This document shows positions 34,744 to 47,882 of a stretch of DNA of 64,000 nt, one piece after another. Source of the stretch: Kwoniella bestiolae CBS 10118 (taxonomy: Eukaryota; Basidiomycota; Tremellomycetes; Tremellales; Cryptococcaceae); NCBI RefSeq assembly GCF_000512585.2, contig NC_089242.1, forward strand, positions 2,976,001 to 3,040,000, in the 5' to 3' direction. The notes beneath the pieces were generated by a model. It was not told the origin of the DNA, searched no databases, and saw only the letters and a program-made list of their open reading frames with translations. The position numbers and the translations under genes were made by a program. Each line of letters opens with the position of its first letter. Within the stretch, counting starts at the first letter, position 1.

Positions 34744-36820
34744 CTATTTCTTCCCCTCCTTGACCTTCCTGCTCCACTCCTCAGCCGAGTTCCTGATTAC
34801 CCAAGTCATCTCATAGGTCTTAGCGGCATCTTCGTAGCTCGAGAAGATCTCTGGGGTCTCACCACCTTCGATAGCATCTATGAAATGGTCCATCTCGGTC
34901 TGGTAGGCATCATCTCCTGGTGTGACGATCTTCTCGAACTCGTCTGAACCAGGTCTTCGGATGTGGAGCTCGGGCGCTTTGGAGGTACCGAAGATGTTTT
35001 GCAAGCTATAAACCCAAAGCAGGTTAGCTATACTCCATATAAGTGAAACGCCGGATGACAAGATCATCCTTGTGTGTCCGTGTACTTACATGAAAGCGTA
35101 CTGGAAGCGAGATAGGTATCGTTAGCTTGACTAGGTCCTGAGGAACACCTGGAAAAGGCAGCTTAGACTCACACCATCGGCGAATACTTCCAACTGGACT
35201 TCATAATCTGTTCCGTGCAGAGCGGTGGAGTGCAAGAAGATTCCTACAGCGCCAGATTCGTATTTCCTGTCGATCACAGCAGTAAGCGCCATAAGCATGT
35301 GGAGAAGGAGCAGATGCAGCTTACCAGCTTGCAGTGGTAGCCCTTGGAATCCTAAGCTCATCTGGAATGACAGATTCATCAAAGTTCTTTTTGGACAATT
35401 GACCTGGTTTGTCGTCTGCTTCCAAGGCATGGGCACTAGGCGTGATGATAATCAGTATGCTAGTGCCTCTGATTGTCCGACCGGACTCACGAGATGGTGT
35501 CGAAGTTGATCTCTCCACCCAAGAACCGCACGAGATCACCTATGTAAACCAATTAGTACCTCGTGTCCTTGAATAGCACTTCTGAGGTCGACCAACTCAC
35601 AGATGTGAGTAGCTTGCTCGATGATAGGTCCAAGCATGATATCTTTGTTCCACCATTCCTGTGAGGAGAGTCAGCTATGTGTCCGAGCCGCACCTGCTGA
35701 CATCGCAGCTGACTCACTGTCTTGATAGCTAGCTCGTACGCTACTACGAATCTCGCATTTGTTGCCATCCTGTATCAAGATGTGAAAGTAAGCAGGACCT
35801 CTCAGATAATATAGTAGATGGATTGAGATGCTTACACGTTCAAGTTGTTCTCCTCGATGATCTTCTTGACTTGTTGCACAATCTTGAGGTATCTCAAGAC
35901 ATAGCTACGGTTGGGGGGTATACGAGTAAGTACGAACTGATCTGGGGACACAAGGATACGATACATGAAGGCTATAGATCCAAGCAACACTCACCCGATG
36001 GAGATAGGAGCCTTGTGGTTCTTCTTCAAATACTCAGAAACCTTTAAAGCCTCTCCAACACTCTCCTCCCATGGTTGACCGGTCGCCACGGGCTTCTCAA
36101 AGAAGATAGCGATGTTGGGGAAAGCCTTGTTCAATTGGATTTCCAGGTCTTTTCCAGGTTGAGTGGATCCTCGAACGGTAGGCGGGGTAGCAACGAATAT
36201 AGCTCTAAAGGTGAAAGGTGGATCAGCCATCACACCAAGCAAGGGCAATTCTCGATCTAGGTCGAACCCATTTATATATCCCCTTTCCACTTGGAGTCCC
36301 GCTACTGCTAGTTTTTGCTACCCTGACGTCTTCTCAATAGGTAGAACATCCATTCTGCCCAAGGTATGTCCAATGAATCAAAGCTAACTCACCTAGGCTC
36401 CTTGGCTTTCCCCTCATCTACCAACTTCTTAAACTCAGCTACACTAGGTAAAATCACCGTCTTCTCGTAAGAAGCCCTGTGAGGTCCATCTCTCTTGATC
36501 TTCAATGCCTCCTGAGCTCGGGTAGGTACAACTTCAATAACAGCATCTACAACGAGTCTGGCACCGAGTTTTTGTTCAGCTCTCTTGGCAATGTTCCATG
36601 GGCCTATACTTCTATATTAGCTCAGATGTCGCGGCACAAACTTGTTTGGATTGGAGGGGAACTCACCTTCGGGAGTACCGAACATTGCCTAACAACGTTC
36701 ATTATCAGCTTGTGCCTTTCGTGCTTTATAAAACCAGCCCAGCGAAGCTGAATTTAGGAGATCAAAGATACTCACATAGCCTGCACCGACCATTATAACG
36801 TGGAACTCATCTTGCGACAT
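34744..36820 (-). CDS. Gfo/Idh/MocA-family NAD(P)-dependent oxidoreductase
   Basis: Twelve exons on the minus strand: 36820-36776, 36688-36667, 36603-36393, 36204-35995, 35904-35836, 35769-35718, 35658-35601, 35539-35491, 35435-35325, 35266-35173, 35100-35090 and 35005-34744. They join to 397 residues. The N-terminus carries a Rossmann dinucleotide site (VIMVGAGYAMFGTPEGPW) with an expanded glycine loop. AIFVATPP is followed by FFEKPVATG, the EKP motif holding the family's catalytic Lys. The C-terminal alpha/beta domain includes GPIIEQATHICDLVRFLGG with the conserved His. Substrates are usually sugars or inositols; none can be named here. Exons of 22 and 11 nt are needed to keep the motifs intact. 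Intron 3 (36205-36392) is relatively long. Confidence 0.88.
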
Positions 36821-37307
36821 CTTGAAGAACTCTTTCTATATGATCTGATCAAACAAAGACAGATGGATATACGGGACTTTTGGTATATAAGAATGCGTTG
36901 ATATCAACAACGATTGTGAAGAATGAAGAAACCAAGATGCGATAGGTGTCGCTTTTGAGGTTGTTCTTTAGCTACAGCTTTGTGGACTCGTAATCGATCG
37001 ATAGGTAGTATCTTGGCATCTCACTGTCACTACTCGTAATCATCGATAACGCAATCTCAATCCAAAATCTCGAATTGCGGTAAATGGAGAAATCAGGCAC
37101 GAACCAAATGTAAATCGTCAGATGTCAGATCTTTTAGCGTGCTAGGACCATCACAAAAGACTGAGATCCTCGGGAGCCTGCCTAGCTGTTGTAATTTAGG
37201 GGGTATATCAAAAAATGCATAACAATGTACAATGCCGCATATCAGTCGCAACCATCGATCTGCACGCTACCCAGTCTCCTAACGTGATTGAAAGAGAAAG
37301 AGTTCTA
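36821..37307. other. Intergenic region
   Basis: Promoter of the oxidoreductase (minus strand, with a TTATATA element near 36884-36890) and 3' flank of NUG1. No gene seen. Confidence 0.5.
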
Positions 37308-39713
37308 CTAATTCCTCTTTCGCTTCAAGATCCCCTTTAAAGGTTTCTCCTCTTTAGCAAACGAAACTCTCTTGACCTTCTTAGAAGGAGCAGGTAGAGA
37401 TGCCCTCTTTCTCTTTTTGGCAGCTACAGGCTCAGGCTCAGGCTCGGATTCCTCCTCTTCTTCCTCTTCGTCATCGTCCTCTTCGGGATCTGATCCAGAT
37501 GATGGTTCAGGACCATCTTCGAGTTCGAGTTCCTCACCCTCATCTGAACCTATCAACACACCCTCTTCATCATCCTCATCCTCCTCGTCCTCGTCCTCCT
37601 CTTCATCGTCATCTTCTAGATCCTCGTCGTCTTCCTCATCCTCCTCATCCTCGTCATCGGATGGACCAGCCATGGCGGTATAATCGTCATCCAGGATAAT
37701 CTATACGAAACGATAGGTCAGCTTGATATCCTATCCCTGGACGGGATACAGGATTCAGCTGAGAATGTGAAGAACTCACATCTCGTGAATCAACTTCCTG
37801 AGCGCCCTTGAATCTAATCAAACCTTTGGGATTCTCTTTCTTCAGATCCCTTTTGGACTTGCATTTCTCCAACACAGCAGTCATGTCATACTGGGCTTTC
37901 ACAGTAGAAGAGGACTTAGGAGCGGTGGTGTAGTATGGGAAGGTATTGTACGCCCAATCACGCAGAATCACTCTCGCAGCAGCATCTACATCTGGTGTAC
38001 CGTGCTGTTCATGGGAATAGGTTATATGAGCTGTTTGTTATATCGCGCCGCGATTGCCAACTCACTTTCTTGATTCTCCCTTGAGCACGTGCAACTCCAG
38101 TTAAGAAAGCTTCTACATCACCGGCCTCGAAGAACGGTACGTTATAAGCCAACATCAGATCTTGGTGGTTGGATCGTTTTATGATGTAATTGACTGAAGG
38201 CAATATTGTGTTAGAAAGTTGCTACCACGAACGATCGGACACGCAAACTTACCTAGTGGGAAGGCATCCTTCACTTTATCCACTCTACCCAGATTCCTCC
38301 TTAGCAGATCACCAGCCAGTTTGGCTTCCAATGCATCCCATTTCTCAGGGTTGAGTTCTCCTTCGTCCTCTTCTTCCTCTTCGTCTTCTTCGGAATCGTC
38401 CTCTTCAGCATATTCCCACCCTGGAGTATCTATCACTTTAATTTTCTCGCCATCAACTTCAATCTCAACTTCGACAGGAGCCTTGGTTTTGGGTTCAGGG
38501 ATTTTAGCGGAGGTTGCAGTGGGTATGAAAGGCGCAACAGCGTGTTTTGCTTGTTTAGGCGATAACAGGGAATTAAGTATCGATGTTTTACCGACGGATG
38601 GTACTCCCATGAAAGCGATTACTAATGGTTCAACGGGTTCTTTAGCCTTGGATTTCGACTTTGATTTCGATTTTGATTGCTTCTCAGAAGACCATTGTTT
38701 GATGGCTTTGTAGAATTCTTCCTTGCCTAGCACGGTGTGAAGTGGTAAGGAGGAAGGCGAAGGTGTTTTGGATGAAGAGGCGGTAGAGGCTGGTGGGGAC
38801 GGAAGTGAAGATTTGAATAGAAATGCTGGTATGTCGAGTTGGGATAACCAGGATTGAAGAACTTCTTTAGGTACGAGATCTGAATAAATTCCACATGAGT
38901 TAGCTTAACATCGGATATGCCTACGCACCATCTGAGGTGTCGATGTAAACTCACCAATCTTGTTGACGAGAAGAACCACCTTTCCTTCGGCTTCTTTCAC
39001 TAAGCCTTCTACATGGGCACTTCGTCCTCCCAATATGTCCCTAGCATCTACTACTTCACATATAACATCCGCTCGATCAATCACATTGGTGAGAGTAGCA
39101 AGGGCAGTATCGATCAGATCAGGTACATCGGCAGCTACGAAGCTGGAGGTTGATGGTTCCGCAATAGCGGATAGTGGTGCAGTTCGAGACAGCACTGCTC
39201 CAGAGAGGGAGATGATTCCGGGGGTATCACCCTCAGCTTCCTCCTGTGGAGGAGCGAGCTTAGCAGCTTTGGCGGCTTCTCTTCGAGCGATCTTCTCTTC
39301 TTCCGCCTATGGATAGCAGTCGTCAGCTTATAAACTAAAGGCGGAAACAGTAGGCGCCACAAAGCCCACCTTTCGCCTCTCCTCCGCTAGCTCGGCGAGA
39401 ATCTGATCTTTGAAAGGGAAAGAGTTGGGGATTCCGGGATCTTGCTTCTTTTCTACGGACGACCAGACACGATTAGCATCTGTAGGTACAGGATTGTGAT
39501 TGAGAGAATAGCACTTACTAGACTTCCATGTTTGATCTTTCCTAGCTGCCTTCTTGGTCTTCCTCTTGTTATCTACAGACTTCTTGTGGATCTTTGCCCT
39601 ATCTCGGGTTGTCTGACGGTTAGACGACTCTACACACCATGAGAAATCAGATCAGCGAGTCATCAATCAAGCAAACATTCAGAGGTCAACCCACGCTTTC
39701 TAATTCTAGGCAT
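37308..39713 (-). CDS. NUG1: Nucleolar circularly permuted GTPase, NUG1/GNL3-like
   Basis: Eight exons: 39713-39695, 39629-39519, 39452-39370, 39306-38955, 38879-38253, 38193-38066, 38004-37780 and 37700-37308, giving 645 residues. The GTPase acts in 60S ribosome biogenesis in the nucleolus. It starts with a Lys/Arg-rich Grn1-type N-terminus (RAKIHKKSVDNKRKTKKAAR). G motifs appear in permuted order: EVVDARDILGGRS (G5), LLVNKIDLVP (G4), then GVPSVGKTSILNSLL (G1) and DTPGW (G3). A lysine/serine repeat precedes G1, an acidic stretch of Glu/Asp follows G3, and a very acidic C-tail ends in a basic KGILKRKRN. At 645 residues it is longer than yeast Nug1 because of these inserts. Divergent from the Cdc11-type scaffold gene. 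Confidence 0.92.
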
Positions 39714-40119
39714 CGTGTCTAGATAGCATGCGGAAAACTGTTCAGTACAAAATACGATATATTCAATGAAGACAAAGACTGTTCAAAAGGTTCAACCCGT
39801 CCATCCATGGAGTGAGATGCATTTCATTTTCAAAATATAAAATCTTGAATTCTTTGAATTCTCGGCTACCTCCACTTCACATGTGACATAAAAAATGCCA
39901 CTTTGGGTAAAATGATTTTCTCAAATGGGTCACTCGTATAAGCTCCGTTATGTTATGTGTTTGTTTACTCTGTTACTCTGCTACATTCCTTTCAACCTCT
40001 GAGCGCGACTATCTTTCCCAAACGACCACCAAAAAGAGAAAAACAACAAAACATTACATAGCTCATCTCGTTCCTTCTCTTTCTTCTTCTCTCTTTATCA
40101 TCACACAAACCACATCAGA
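39714..40119. promoter_or_regulatory. Bidirectional promoter, NUG1 and Cdc11-type gene
   Basis: 406 bp between divergent start codons. It contains an AT-rich core at 39830-39905 with a repeated TTGAATTC and a CT-rich leader before 40120. No motif assigned. Confidence 0.5.
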
Positions 40120-43100
40120 ATGTCATTCCCTACTCCAGGGTGGCATACAGATGAGCTCGCAGAAGAATGGCCAGAAAGTTCCCCTTCACCGCCAGTCTTA
40201 CCGGTGGAACTACCGCCAATACCCAAAGCGACGATCAACATGGATTCGATCCGAGCGAAAAGGGGTTCCTTGAGAATGCTGGGTCAAGCTTCAGCGAGAC
40301 CACTACCTCCTTCTAGATCTGCGAGTTCGGGCTCTCAACCAGGTAGGATAGTATCAGGTCATGTAGACAATGGACAGGGGCACGTGCCGCGATCAAGATC
40401 ATTATCACACAAAGAAAGTGGTCTACTCTCACCCCCTTCCTCTAGATCATCTTCGGGTGCAGGTCAAGAGAACGTGCCCGAATCTGTCGCCGGGACCTTC
40501 GTAGTGAAAGAGGGCGTAGAAGATAATAGGGGTCAACATCTGGCTAGAAACCCCATGGGCGCGAAAGGGGGTAAAGATATATTCGGTGCTTTACCTCTTG
40601 AACGAATGTTTGATCCTCCTTCACCACCCACAAACCCTACTGCCGAACAACAACAGTCTCCACCTTCCGCCTTCGAGCCTATCGCCGAATCATCCACTGC
40701 AATCTCCACACCTACGCCTGCTGCACCTAATCATACTCGACGGCCCTCACATCCTTACGCACCTGCAAATCCCTCGAGACTCAGTAAATCCGTCACACCC
40801 TCAACCAACGATTCATTCGCCACCAATTCGTCAGCTTCCGGATCCCTCGGTCGATCTCATATCATCGAACATGAATTAGAACTTGAAGAAGCAGATTCGC
40901 TCATCCGAGATGACACGCTTCTCAGGGAGGATGGGGATGATTCATTAATACCCGGAGAAGGAGAGTTCTATACCGCTCCTCAAGGTCAGGATGGTACAAC
41001 CAAAAGTCGTCTTGGGGAGATAACCTTGAAGTCTGGAGAAGTAGAAACAGACTTATCACCTTTCAACCGACGGGGTTCAGGAGACTATCCATTTACCTTC
41101 AATGCACCTCGACATCCGTCCGGTAATATCTCAACAGAACAAGGTCATTCAGAAAGATCAATATTCGATCCAGACAACTACGCAAATGGGGAGGAAGGTC
41201 CATCACATTCAACCTTAAATATGAAGCCAAAGTCACGACCAGCACTGGAACAAGTGCAACCGTTGTCAAGGGGAGTTTCACAACAGTCTTCAAATCCTGG
41301 TCTACGGTTGTTCAGGAGTACCTATGATACATACACTCGAGAACACCTATCTGCCTTAGTAGACAGTATAGCAATTGAGCCTTCACCCTCACCACCCAAT
41401 GCCCAAAGTAGACAGGCCTCCCGAGATTGGTCTCCTGCTGCCGATTCTGCCTCGCCCTCTGCTTCGGGTTCAAGATCGACCCCATCCAGTTCAAATGTCT
41501 CCTCCGATGCTAGATCTTCGAAAAGGCTCAGATTGTCTCCTGCTTCACCACCGAAACGATACTCGGGTCTGAGGGACTGGGGTGCGCAAGGTAGAGCAAT
41601 GATGGAGAAGATCAGAGGGAGAGATACCGCAGATGAAACTACCACTAGCGCAAGTAAGAGTCAGACTACTAACAGTGATGCTCACGAATATGAGATGGGT
41701 AAGTCCTTTCAGGTCTCCAGATTTCGTTCACATGCTTATATGATGATTGATAGACGGACCAACCGTTGATTATGAGGCTTTACCTCCAACTCCTCCACTC
41801 GATCAAGCTCCCCCTCGCCAAACCACTGATAAACCTACACACCGATCAAATCCTTCAACCACTTCTTCGGGTTATCTCAGAGCTGCAGAAGATATCATGG
41901 CTCGTATAAAATCTCGAAAGGTCTCCGAATCAGCTTCTGGCGTAGAGAATAGTCCCGTCGCTATAGGCGGTCGAAGGATATTGTCCGAATCAGATGAGAA
42001 TCGAATGTGGGAAGAAGGAGCGGAGGATTACGCCAAATCCCGGTCCAAGGCTAAGTCCAGGACTGGACCAAGCCCTCGAAGAATGCTTCGACGTCTCAGT
42101 GCTTCCGAGGAGATCAAACGAGTCGCAGAAGAAGACAGTGGAAGTAGCGACGAACGCTCTCAACCACTTCGAAACAGCTTAACAAGACCTCGACAGCAAT
42201 TGGAAGAAAGACGACCGACAAGTCGAGCTTCTACTTCAAGCAATCCTGGTGGGCCATCCCAACCTGCTCAAGCACCGTTCAACGCTGATGATTTGAATCG
42301 ATACATGTCATCTTCCACTCACGCTACTTCCACTGTCGTCTCAACTTCTTTCGTGAAACATCGTGGACCTAAAGCTGTTTCTTCTGGACCTGCACATGGG
42401 ATGAGAATGATTCGACCGGACGACGTACAAGGAGTTGTCCCTGATAGGATAGGCAAAATGAGATTTGATAGAGCAGGTATGAGATGGGTGAGAGAAGAAT
42501 TAGGTCCAGTAGACGAAGCTGGAGAGAGCAGATTAGGAGGGAGTGAAGAATCGGTCGATGTCTTTGCAGGAATGGAAAGTCTTCCTGACGATACACAACG
42601 AAATAATACAAATACCCACTCGGTTCACCAAGCGGAGATATCGGTATTTAGTGTTAGCTCGGCATCGATATCAGACAATGGGGATGTGATTATACACGAA
42701 GCGGAAAGGACAAGGATTATAGATGAGGAGGAATCTGATATAATATCTGAATCTGAGGCGGAGGAAGAGGTGGAAGAACCTACGGAAGTACCATCAGTTC
42801 GACCTTCCGCCCCCTCGCCCGCATCGATCGATCCAGAATCACCTCATCGACCGATGATTCATCATGCATCAACCGCACCGGCAATCATGACTCCCACTCC
42901 TTCTGCCTATGCACCCAAACCTATTCGATCAGCCTTACGAAATGCCCTTACTCCCGCCGGGGTCTTCAAGAAACGTACAGGATGGTCAGACGAGGTCACT
43001 CCTGCTGGCACGAGGGGAGCCACACCTGGAAGCAGCGGTAAGAGGTCGGTCAGTTTCTCGGACGGAAAGAAGACAGGCAAAATCGTAGGCTTGGAAGTTG

Positions 43101-45217
43101 AAATTAAGACTACCGCTGCTGCCAGATGGAGTACGACCGATGAGAATGACTTGTTCAACGAGGACTCAAGTAGTCATAATACTGGTGAGAATAGTAAGAG
43201 TTTCTTGCCTAGTGCTAGAACTAAGAGGATCCAGAATCTCCTAGAAGATATGGAGGAAATGAGTGAGTTCTTGGTCATGATCAAGATGACATTGTTTGAT
43301 CTGGCTGATGCGTTGAAATGATGTTAGGTCTCGAGGACGAGACTCCCTCAAAGCCTTCTCGAGCAATTGAGAACAGACCCGCATCAAGAGCTTCCTCAGC
43401 CCATTCATCAGACTCAGAATCGACAGTCCCCATCCGATCGTTCCGTGGTCGATCCTTCAGAGCTCACACACCTAGAAACCCAGGAGACGCAACTTTCTTA
43501 ACTGAATGTTCTTTCGGTGTAGCGCATGATAAATTGGTAGAACTCATCACGGACGTCCACCCATTCGAAGCTCACTGGGAGGATTTGAAATCTATCAACT
43601 TGAAAGGAAAGGGAGCGGATAGTGTAGCCAGATTGAAGGAATTTCTACCCGCTCTAGACGAGGCTAATCTGTAAGTCTCAGCTTGCTTCTGTATACATAA
43701 GAGTATAGCTGACATCACCGTGCAGGGACGATAATGCCATTTCATACCTTAGTGGCATTCCTTCAACGGTCAGAAACCTCCATGTAGCTGGAAACAAACT
43801 TACAAGCTTGACTTCGGTCAATCATCTGAGAAACCTACAGTATTTGGATATATCGAGGAACCAACTTGATAGTGTTGCTCGTGAGTTGCTTGGAGGTCGC
43901 AATTCTCGTTGACCGTCAACTCACGATCGCATGTTACAGAGCTGGAATGCCTCAAACATCTACGCGACCTCAAAGTGGACAACAACGCCGTAATGGATCT
44001 CTCGGGAATAATGAACATGGATTGTCTCATCAAGCTCTCGTGTGCGAATAACCAGATTACAAGTCTGGACTTGAGTAATGCTCAGTGGAGTAAGATGGAG
44101 ACTTTGAACCTTGCCAATAACAAGATAAAGAGTGTAAGGGATTTACACAAGTTGTCTTCGGTAGCATCCATCAATCTAGGTTAGTGGTGCTCAATCAGGT
44201 GATCGAAAAATGACAGCTGACCTCTCTTTGGGTAGATGGCAATCAACTTGATCATCTCGAACCTTCCCGACCGATGTCCAGCGTTAGAGTCCTTCGATTG
44301 AGCGAGAACAACATTGACCACTTCGATCTATCCCTTTTCCCCAAGATCCGAACATTATACGCCGACGGAAATAAGTTGACACACCTATCAAGGTCCTCAT
44401 CATCAGGTAGTGGAAGGTTGGAGAACCTCTCGTTACGAAACCAACGATCAAACATACCGCTCAAATTGGTATACAGGGATTTGGAGAATATCAAACGATT
44501 ATACTTATCAGGGAATTCCTTATCATTTGATTTCTTCCCTCCCTCCTCGACACCATTGTACGCTTTGGTGTATCTCGAAATCGCTGCTTGTCAGTTGACC
44601 ATCTGGCCTGATTTCTCAAAACTACTACCGAACTTGAAAGTCTTGAATATGAATTATAACTATCTGAGAAATTTGGATGGTGTCAAGGGATTGAAAGGAT
44701 TGAGGAAGTTGACGTTGGTAGGTGGTAGATTGGGGAGTGAAGAGGTTATTGGGGGTAGTAAAGGTATATTGGAGGGTTTGAAAGGCTTAGATGGATTAGA
44801 GGAAATTGATTTCAGGTGAGCATTGCTTCTCTCATCGTTTGGACTCAAATTTGATCACAACATGTTCGGTGCTGATGTTCGTATTGCTGCGACTGTAGAA
44901 TGAACCCTTCGACCCTCTCTTACTACTTCCCCTTACTTCTCCCCTCATCTCCCTCTACACCCCAATCAGCCCTCGATCCCTCCTCGTCTATATCGGGTAA
45001 AGGGATAGTAGGAGCACCCGCATCGACATGGCAATCTTACGATTCGAGATTCCGTAAGAACCTTCCAGACGAGTGGTACTCCAAACGACTGGTTTACAGG
45101 GGATTAGTCATGTCTACTTGTCCGAACTTGAAGAGGTTGGATGGGATTCAAATCGAAGAGGGGGAGAGGAAGAAGGCGGAGGAGCTACTGAGAGCAGCGC
45201 TGAGACGACGTGTGTAG
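40120..45217 (+). CDS. CDC11: Cdc11/Nud1-type SIN/MEN leucine-rich scaffold
   Basis: Seven exons: 40120-41698, 41754-43262, 43328-43670, 43726-43880, 43940-44179, 44236-44815 and 44899-45217, giving 1574 residues. The start MSFPTPGWHTDELAEEWP is like the conserved N-terminal motif of this family. Residues up to about 1090 are disordered and rich in Ser/Pro with many SP/TP sites, then comes FGVAHDKLVELITDVHPFE. The C-terminal ~450 residues are leucine-rich repeats: LHVAGNKLTSL, LQYLDISRNQL, LRDLKVDNNAV, LNLANNKIKSV, VRVLRLSENNI, IKRLYLSGNSL and LKVLNMNYNYL, ending in NLKRLDGIQ. The protein anchors the septation initiation/mitotic exit kinases at the spindle pole body; the SP/TP sites fit CDK and SIN kinase control. 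The exon-1 donor at 41699 and the exon-2 donor at 43263 are supported by frame only. Confidence 0.86.
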
Positions 45218-45586
45218 TTGCTTGTATCGTAGGGAAATACCATCTTCGTATTTAGTCATATTTGGGTTAAGTCAGGTTATCTGTTGTAATATACTCTTTT
45301 CGTTATATCATATCACTTCGGTTGTTGAAATGACGATAATGCACTTTTGCTATGATCACTTTACATGAAAAGCAGACTCTTGAGTAGCAAGAAATCGGGA
45401 TCGGACGCACCGCGGCTGGTGTTCATCATGATCATGAGTTTGTGCGAATGTGAAAATTACTCATAATACCTGCATTTGACATCTTTATATTCTATTTACT
45501 TCATACCCTTAGTTTTTTCCATATTCCACATTTCGTTTGAAGGACGGTCATGGTGACCTTTTCCCGCTCTAAGAGGGATATAACAT
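45218..45586. other. Intergenic region between convergent genes
   Basis: Spacer between the 3' ends of the scaffold and aldo-keto reductase genes, AT-rich near 45470-45530. Nothing else seen. Confidence 0.55.
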
Positions 45587-46899
45587 CTAAAGATCTTCAG
45601 GAAGGTTAGGAGCAGGGAAGTCCTTTGACATGTGTTCCTATGGGGAATTATATCAGTAAGCTTACTTTTTTCGTAAAGACGTAGTGTGAATGGAAAGTGG
45701 GTGAAAACTCACCTTGTAGTTCCTGAAATGGACTTTTCGTCCCGCAGCCTCAATCTCCTCAATCTCCTCCTTAGTCAAATCAGGCAAAGCAGTATCGACC
45801 TGAACAATCTTCTTGATATTGTGCTCCTTGGTCGACGTCGTAACTGCTACCACGCCCTTCCCGATGGTCCACAATAACAAGACCGCAGCTGTGTCCACCT
45901 CTGTTCCGGTCTCTTTGGATAGTCTCTGGGCGATTCGCTCGAGGATGGGCTTGATGGGTCCTCCGGTGGGGTGCCTGAGGACAGGGGTGAGGGGACCGTA
46001 CGCTTCGGTGACGATGCCGTGTTTGGAGTGGATGTCTAGGACTGGTTGGAGGTGGGTGAGCACATAGGGGTGGTATTCGAGTTCTGTATTGAGGGGGTCA
46101 GCCATGTCCACCAAAGAGATATACGTTATGCGATTTGACCGGATGTCCCGTTCGCCAGATTGAGCATGCAGCCAAAGGATACCCAAACTCACGATTGACA
46201 ACAGGCTTGATCCTAGCTACACTCAATACTGCCTCCAAATCTTGAGGTCGGAAATTACTAACTCCCAGACTTACTCCTTCGAGGGTACCATCCAATACTA
46301 GATCCTCGAGGAGAGTCCAGAATTGGGCGATCTTACCGTCTGCAATGACGAAGGGGTTGTGGATGAGGAGTAAGTCGGGTTTGAATCCCAGCTTGGAGAG
46401 TCGATCTTGGACATTGGCTTTCACAACTTCGGGGGTGGCTTGTACATCTATACGACAAGGTTGATGAGCTTCTTTCCTGTATGTGTGGTCTTATGGAAGT
46501 GAAGGACGTGGCTCACCTGACCCAGAGACTATGATTGTTTATTGCATTCGCATTAGCATTCAAGGTATTCTCAAAATTGGTAGGTGGGATTAGCGCACTC
46601 TTGGTAGTTACCCAGATGTCTTCCTTCTTGAATGCGGCCTGTTTGAGAGCTTCTCCAGTGGCTACTTCGGTCTACGTCACCAGCTGTCCATCAATCCCAA
46701 ATCCATTTTTCTCCTTACGTGGGAAGATGTAACTCACCTTGTACAGCTCAGCAGTATCAATAGCCTTGACACCAGCTTTCAAAGCTGTAATACCATATTC
46801 CAAAGCTGGATCGTGCTTTCCGTTCAAACCGCCTGAACCATTACCCCATTGAAGGGCTGGAATGGATTTACCATCTGACAATTTGATAGTTCGAGTCAT
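45587..46899 (-). CDS. Aldo/keto reductase
   Basis: Exons on the minus strand: 46899-46738, 46671-46599, 46528-46517 (12 nt), 46447-46193, 46083-45713 and 45637-45587, giving 307 residues, the usual AKR length. The TIM-barrel enzyme reduces aldehydes and ketones with NADPH. Catalytic residues are visible as AGVKAIDTAELYK (Asp, Tyr), EDIWVTTK (Lys region) and the lobe LLLIHNPFVI with the catalytic His. GVSNFRPQDLEAVL and NQLEYHPYV are typical AKR3-like signatures, and VAVTTSTKEHNIKK is the cofactor-binding loop. The 12-nt exon adds SGS between VTTKI and DVQATPEVV. It is divergent from the zinc-cluster factor gene, which could regulate it. Confidence 0.92.
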
Positions 46900-47882
46900 C
46901 TTGATTTAATGGATATGCGCGGCTGATCTGAGTTTGTCAAGAATAAAATGGAGATACGAGAGAGACTGTGAGAAAGATTGTTAGCATGTTCTTTTTATAG
47001 CGCTGAAATAACCTTACGAGTACTCGCATTCGTATCTCGTTTGTATGGCGACAGATAACGAGCGCGGAAATCACGGACTAGACGAATCTACGGGCCGAAA
47101 CTCCATTATGGCACCCAAAGGAGGGGTCACAAGGTGGAGGTCAGAATCAATGATCGTTCAGGTAGCATCTATCTCTCATCTCAATGGACCAGCCATCACG
47201 TCGTATTGAGAGGATCGATAGCATGGGAATCGTTTCTGGTTCTGTCAAATGGTATCCCAAAGGACCCGACTCGTCTTTTGACCGCTATTTATAGAGGTTT
47301 TGACTATCAACACCGCCAAATCTCATTCTGTATAGCGCCGGGGTAATACCGGCCGATTCCCGGTGTAATGGCCTCACGGTACGTCATTAGTCCTTGGTGT
47401 TTGCGCCTAGAGGGGTGACGCTGGAATAGCCGCATGCATCCTCAGCCAAGACAGAAGGGGCCCAGACACCCCATAGTCATGTGCCGTCCATCTCACTGGA
47501 TCCCACTGATATCTCAAAGAGCATGGTCGATGTTTGATGAATTTCCGTCAACGGTACCTTGAGGTCCGAATGCCGGTTCTATAGTCATATGATCATCACT
47601 TTGCCCAGAATCCATCTTGCTCCGAACATTCCTTACGATTGGACATCGAATTAGCCATAACCACGTCCCACTAGGTGAGCAGATGAGACACTCCTTACCT
47701 TAAAACCCCATCGAACTGATAACGTTGACGCTAACGCCATTGTCAGAATAAGGCCGAAACATCTTTTCTCGAACCCATACCCACCGGGACCTTACATTTC
47801 TCGACGTAGTGCAAGTGGATAGTTGAATGATCACAACGTTGGCACAAATCTCCATCAATCGACCGAGATAACTCAATCCAAA
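46900..47882. promoter_or_regulatory. Divergent upstream region, AKR and zinc-cluster gene
   Basis: 983 bp between two divergent start codons. A TATA-like element for the AKR lies at 46992-46999 (minus). The middle contains several CCG/CGG triplets, the half-sites often used by zinc-cluster factors, but no clearly spaced pair was verified by eye. Confidence 0.5.
46992..46999 (-). promoter_or_regulatory. TATA-like element of AKR gene
   Basis: TATAAAAA on the minus strand about 95 bp upstream of the AKR start codon, a good core-promoter position. Confidence 0.5.

Noticed and set aside
37372..37699. Plus-strand poly-Ser and His/Pro/Leu-rich reading frames
   Set aside because: They are antisense shadows of the acidic C-terminal tail of NUG1 on the minus strand.
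41743..41769. Direct continuation of scaffold exon 1 to the stop after 41759
   Set aside because: A GTAAGT donor at 41699 and an acceptor at 41753 join to a long continuing frame, so the stop is intronic/out of frame.
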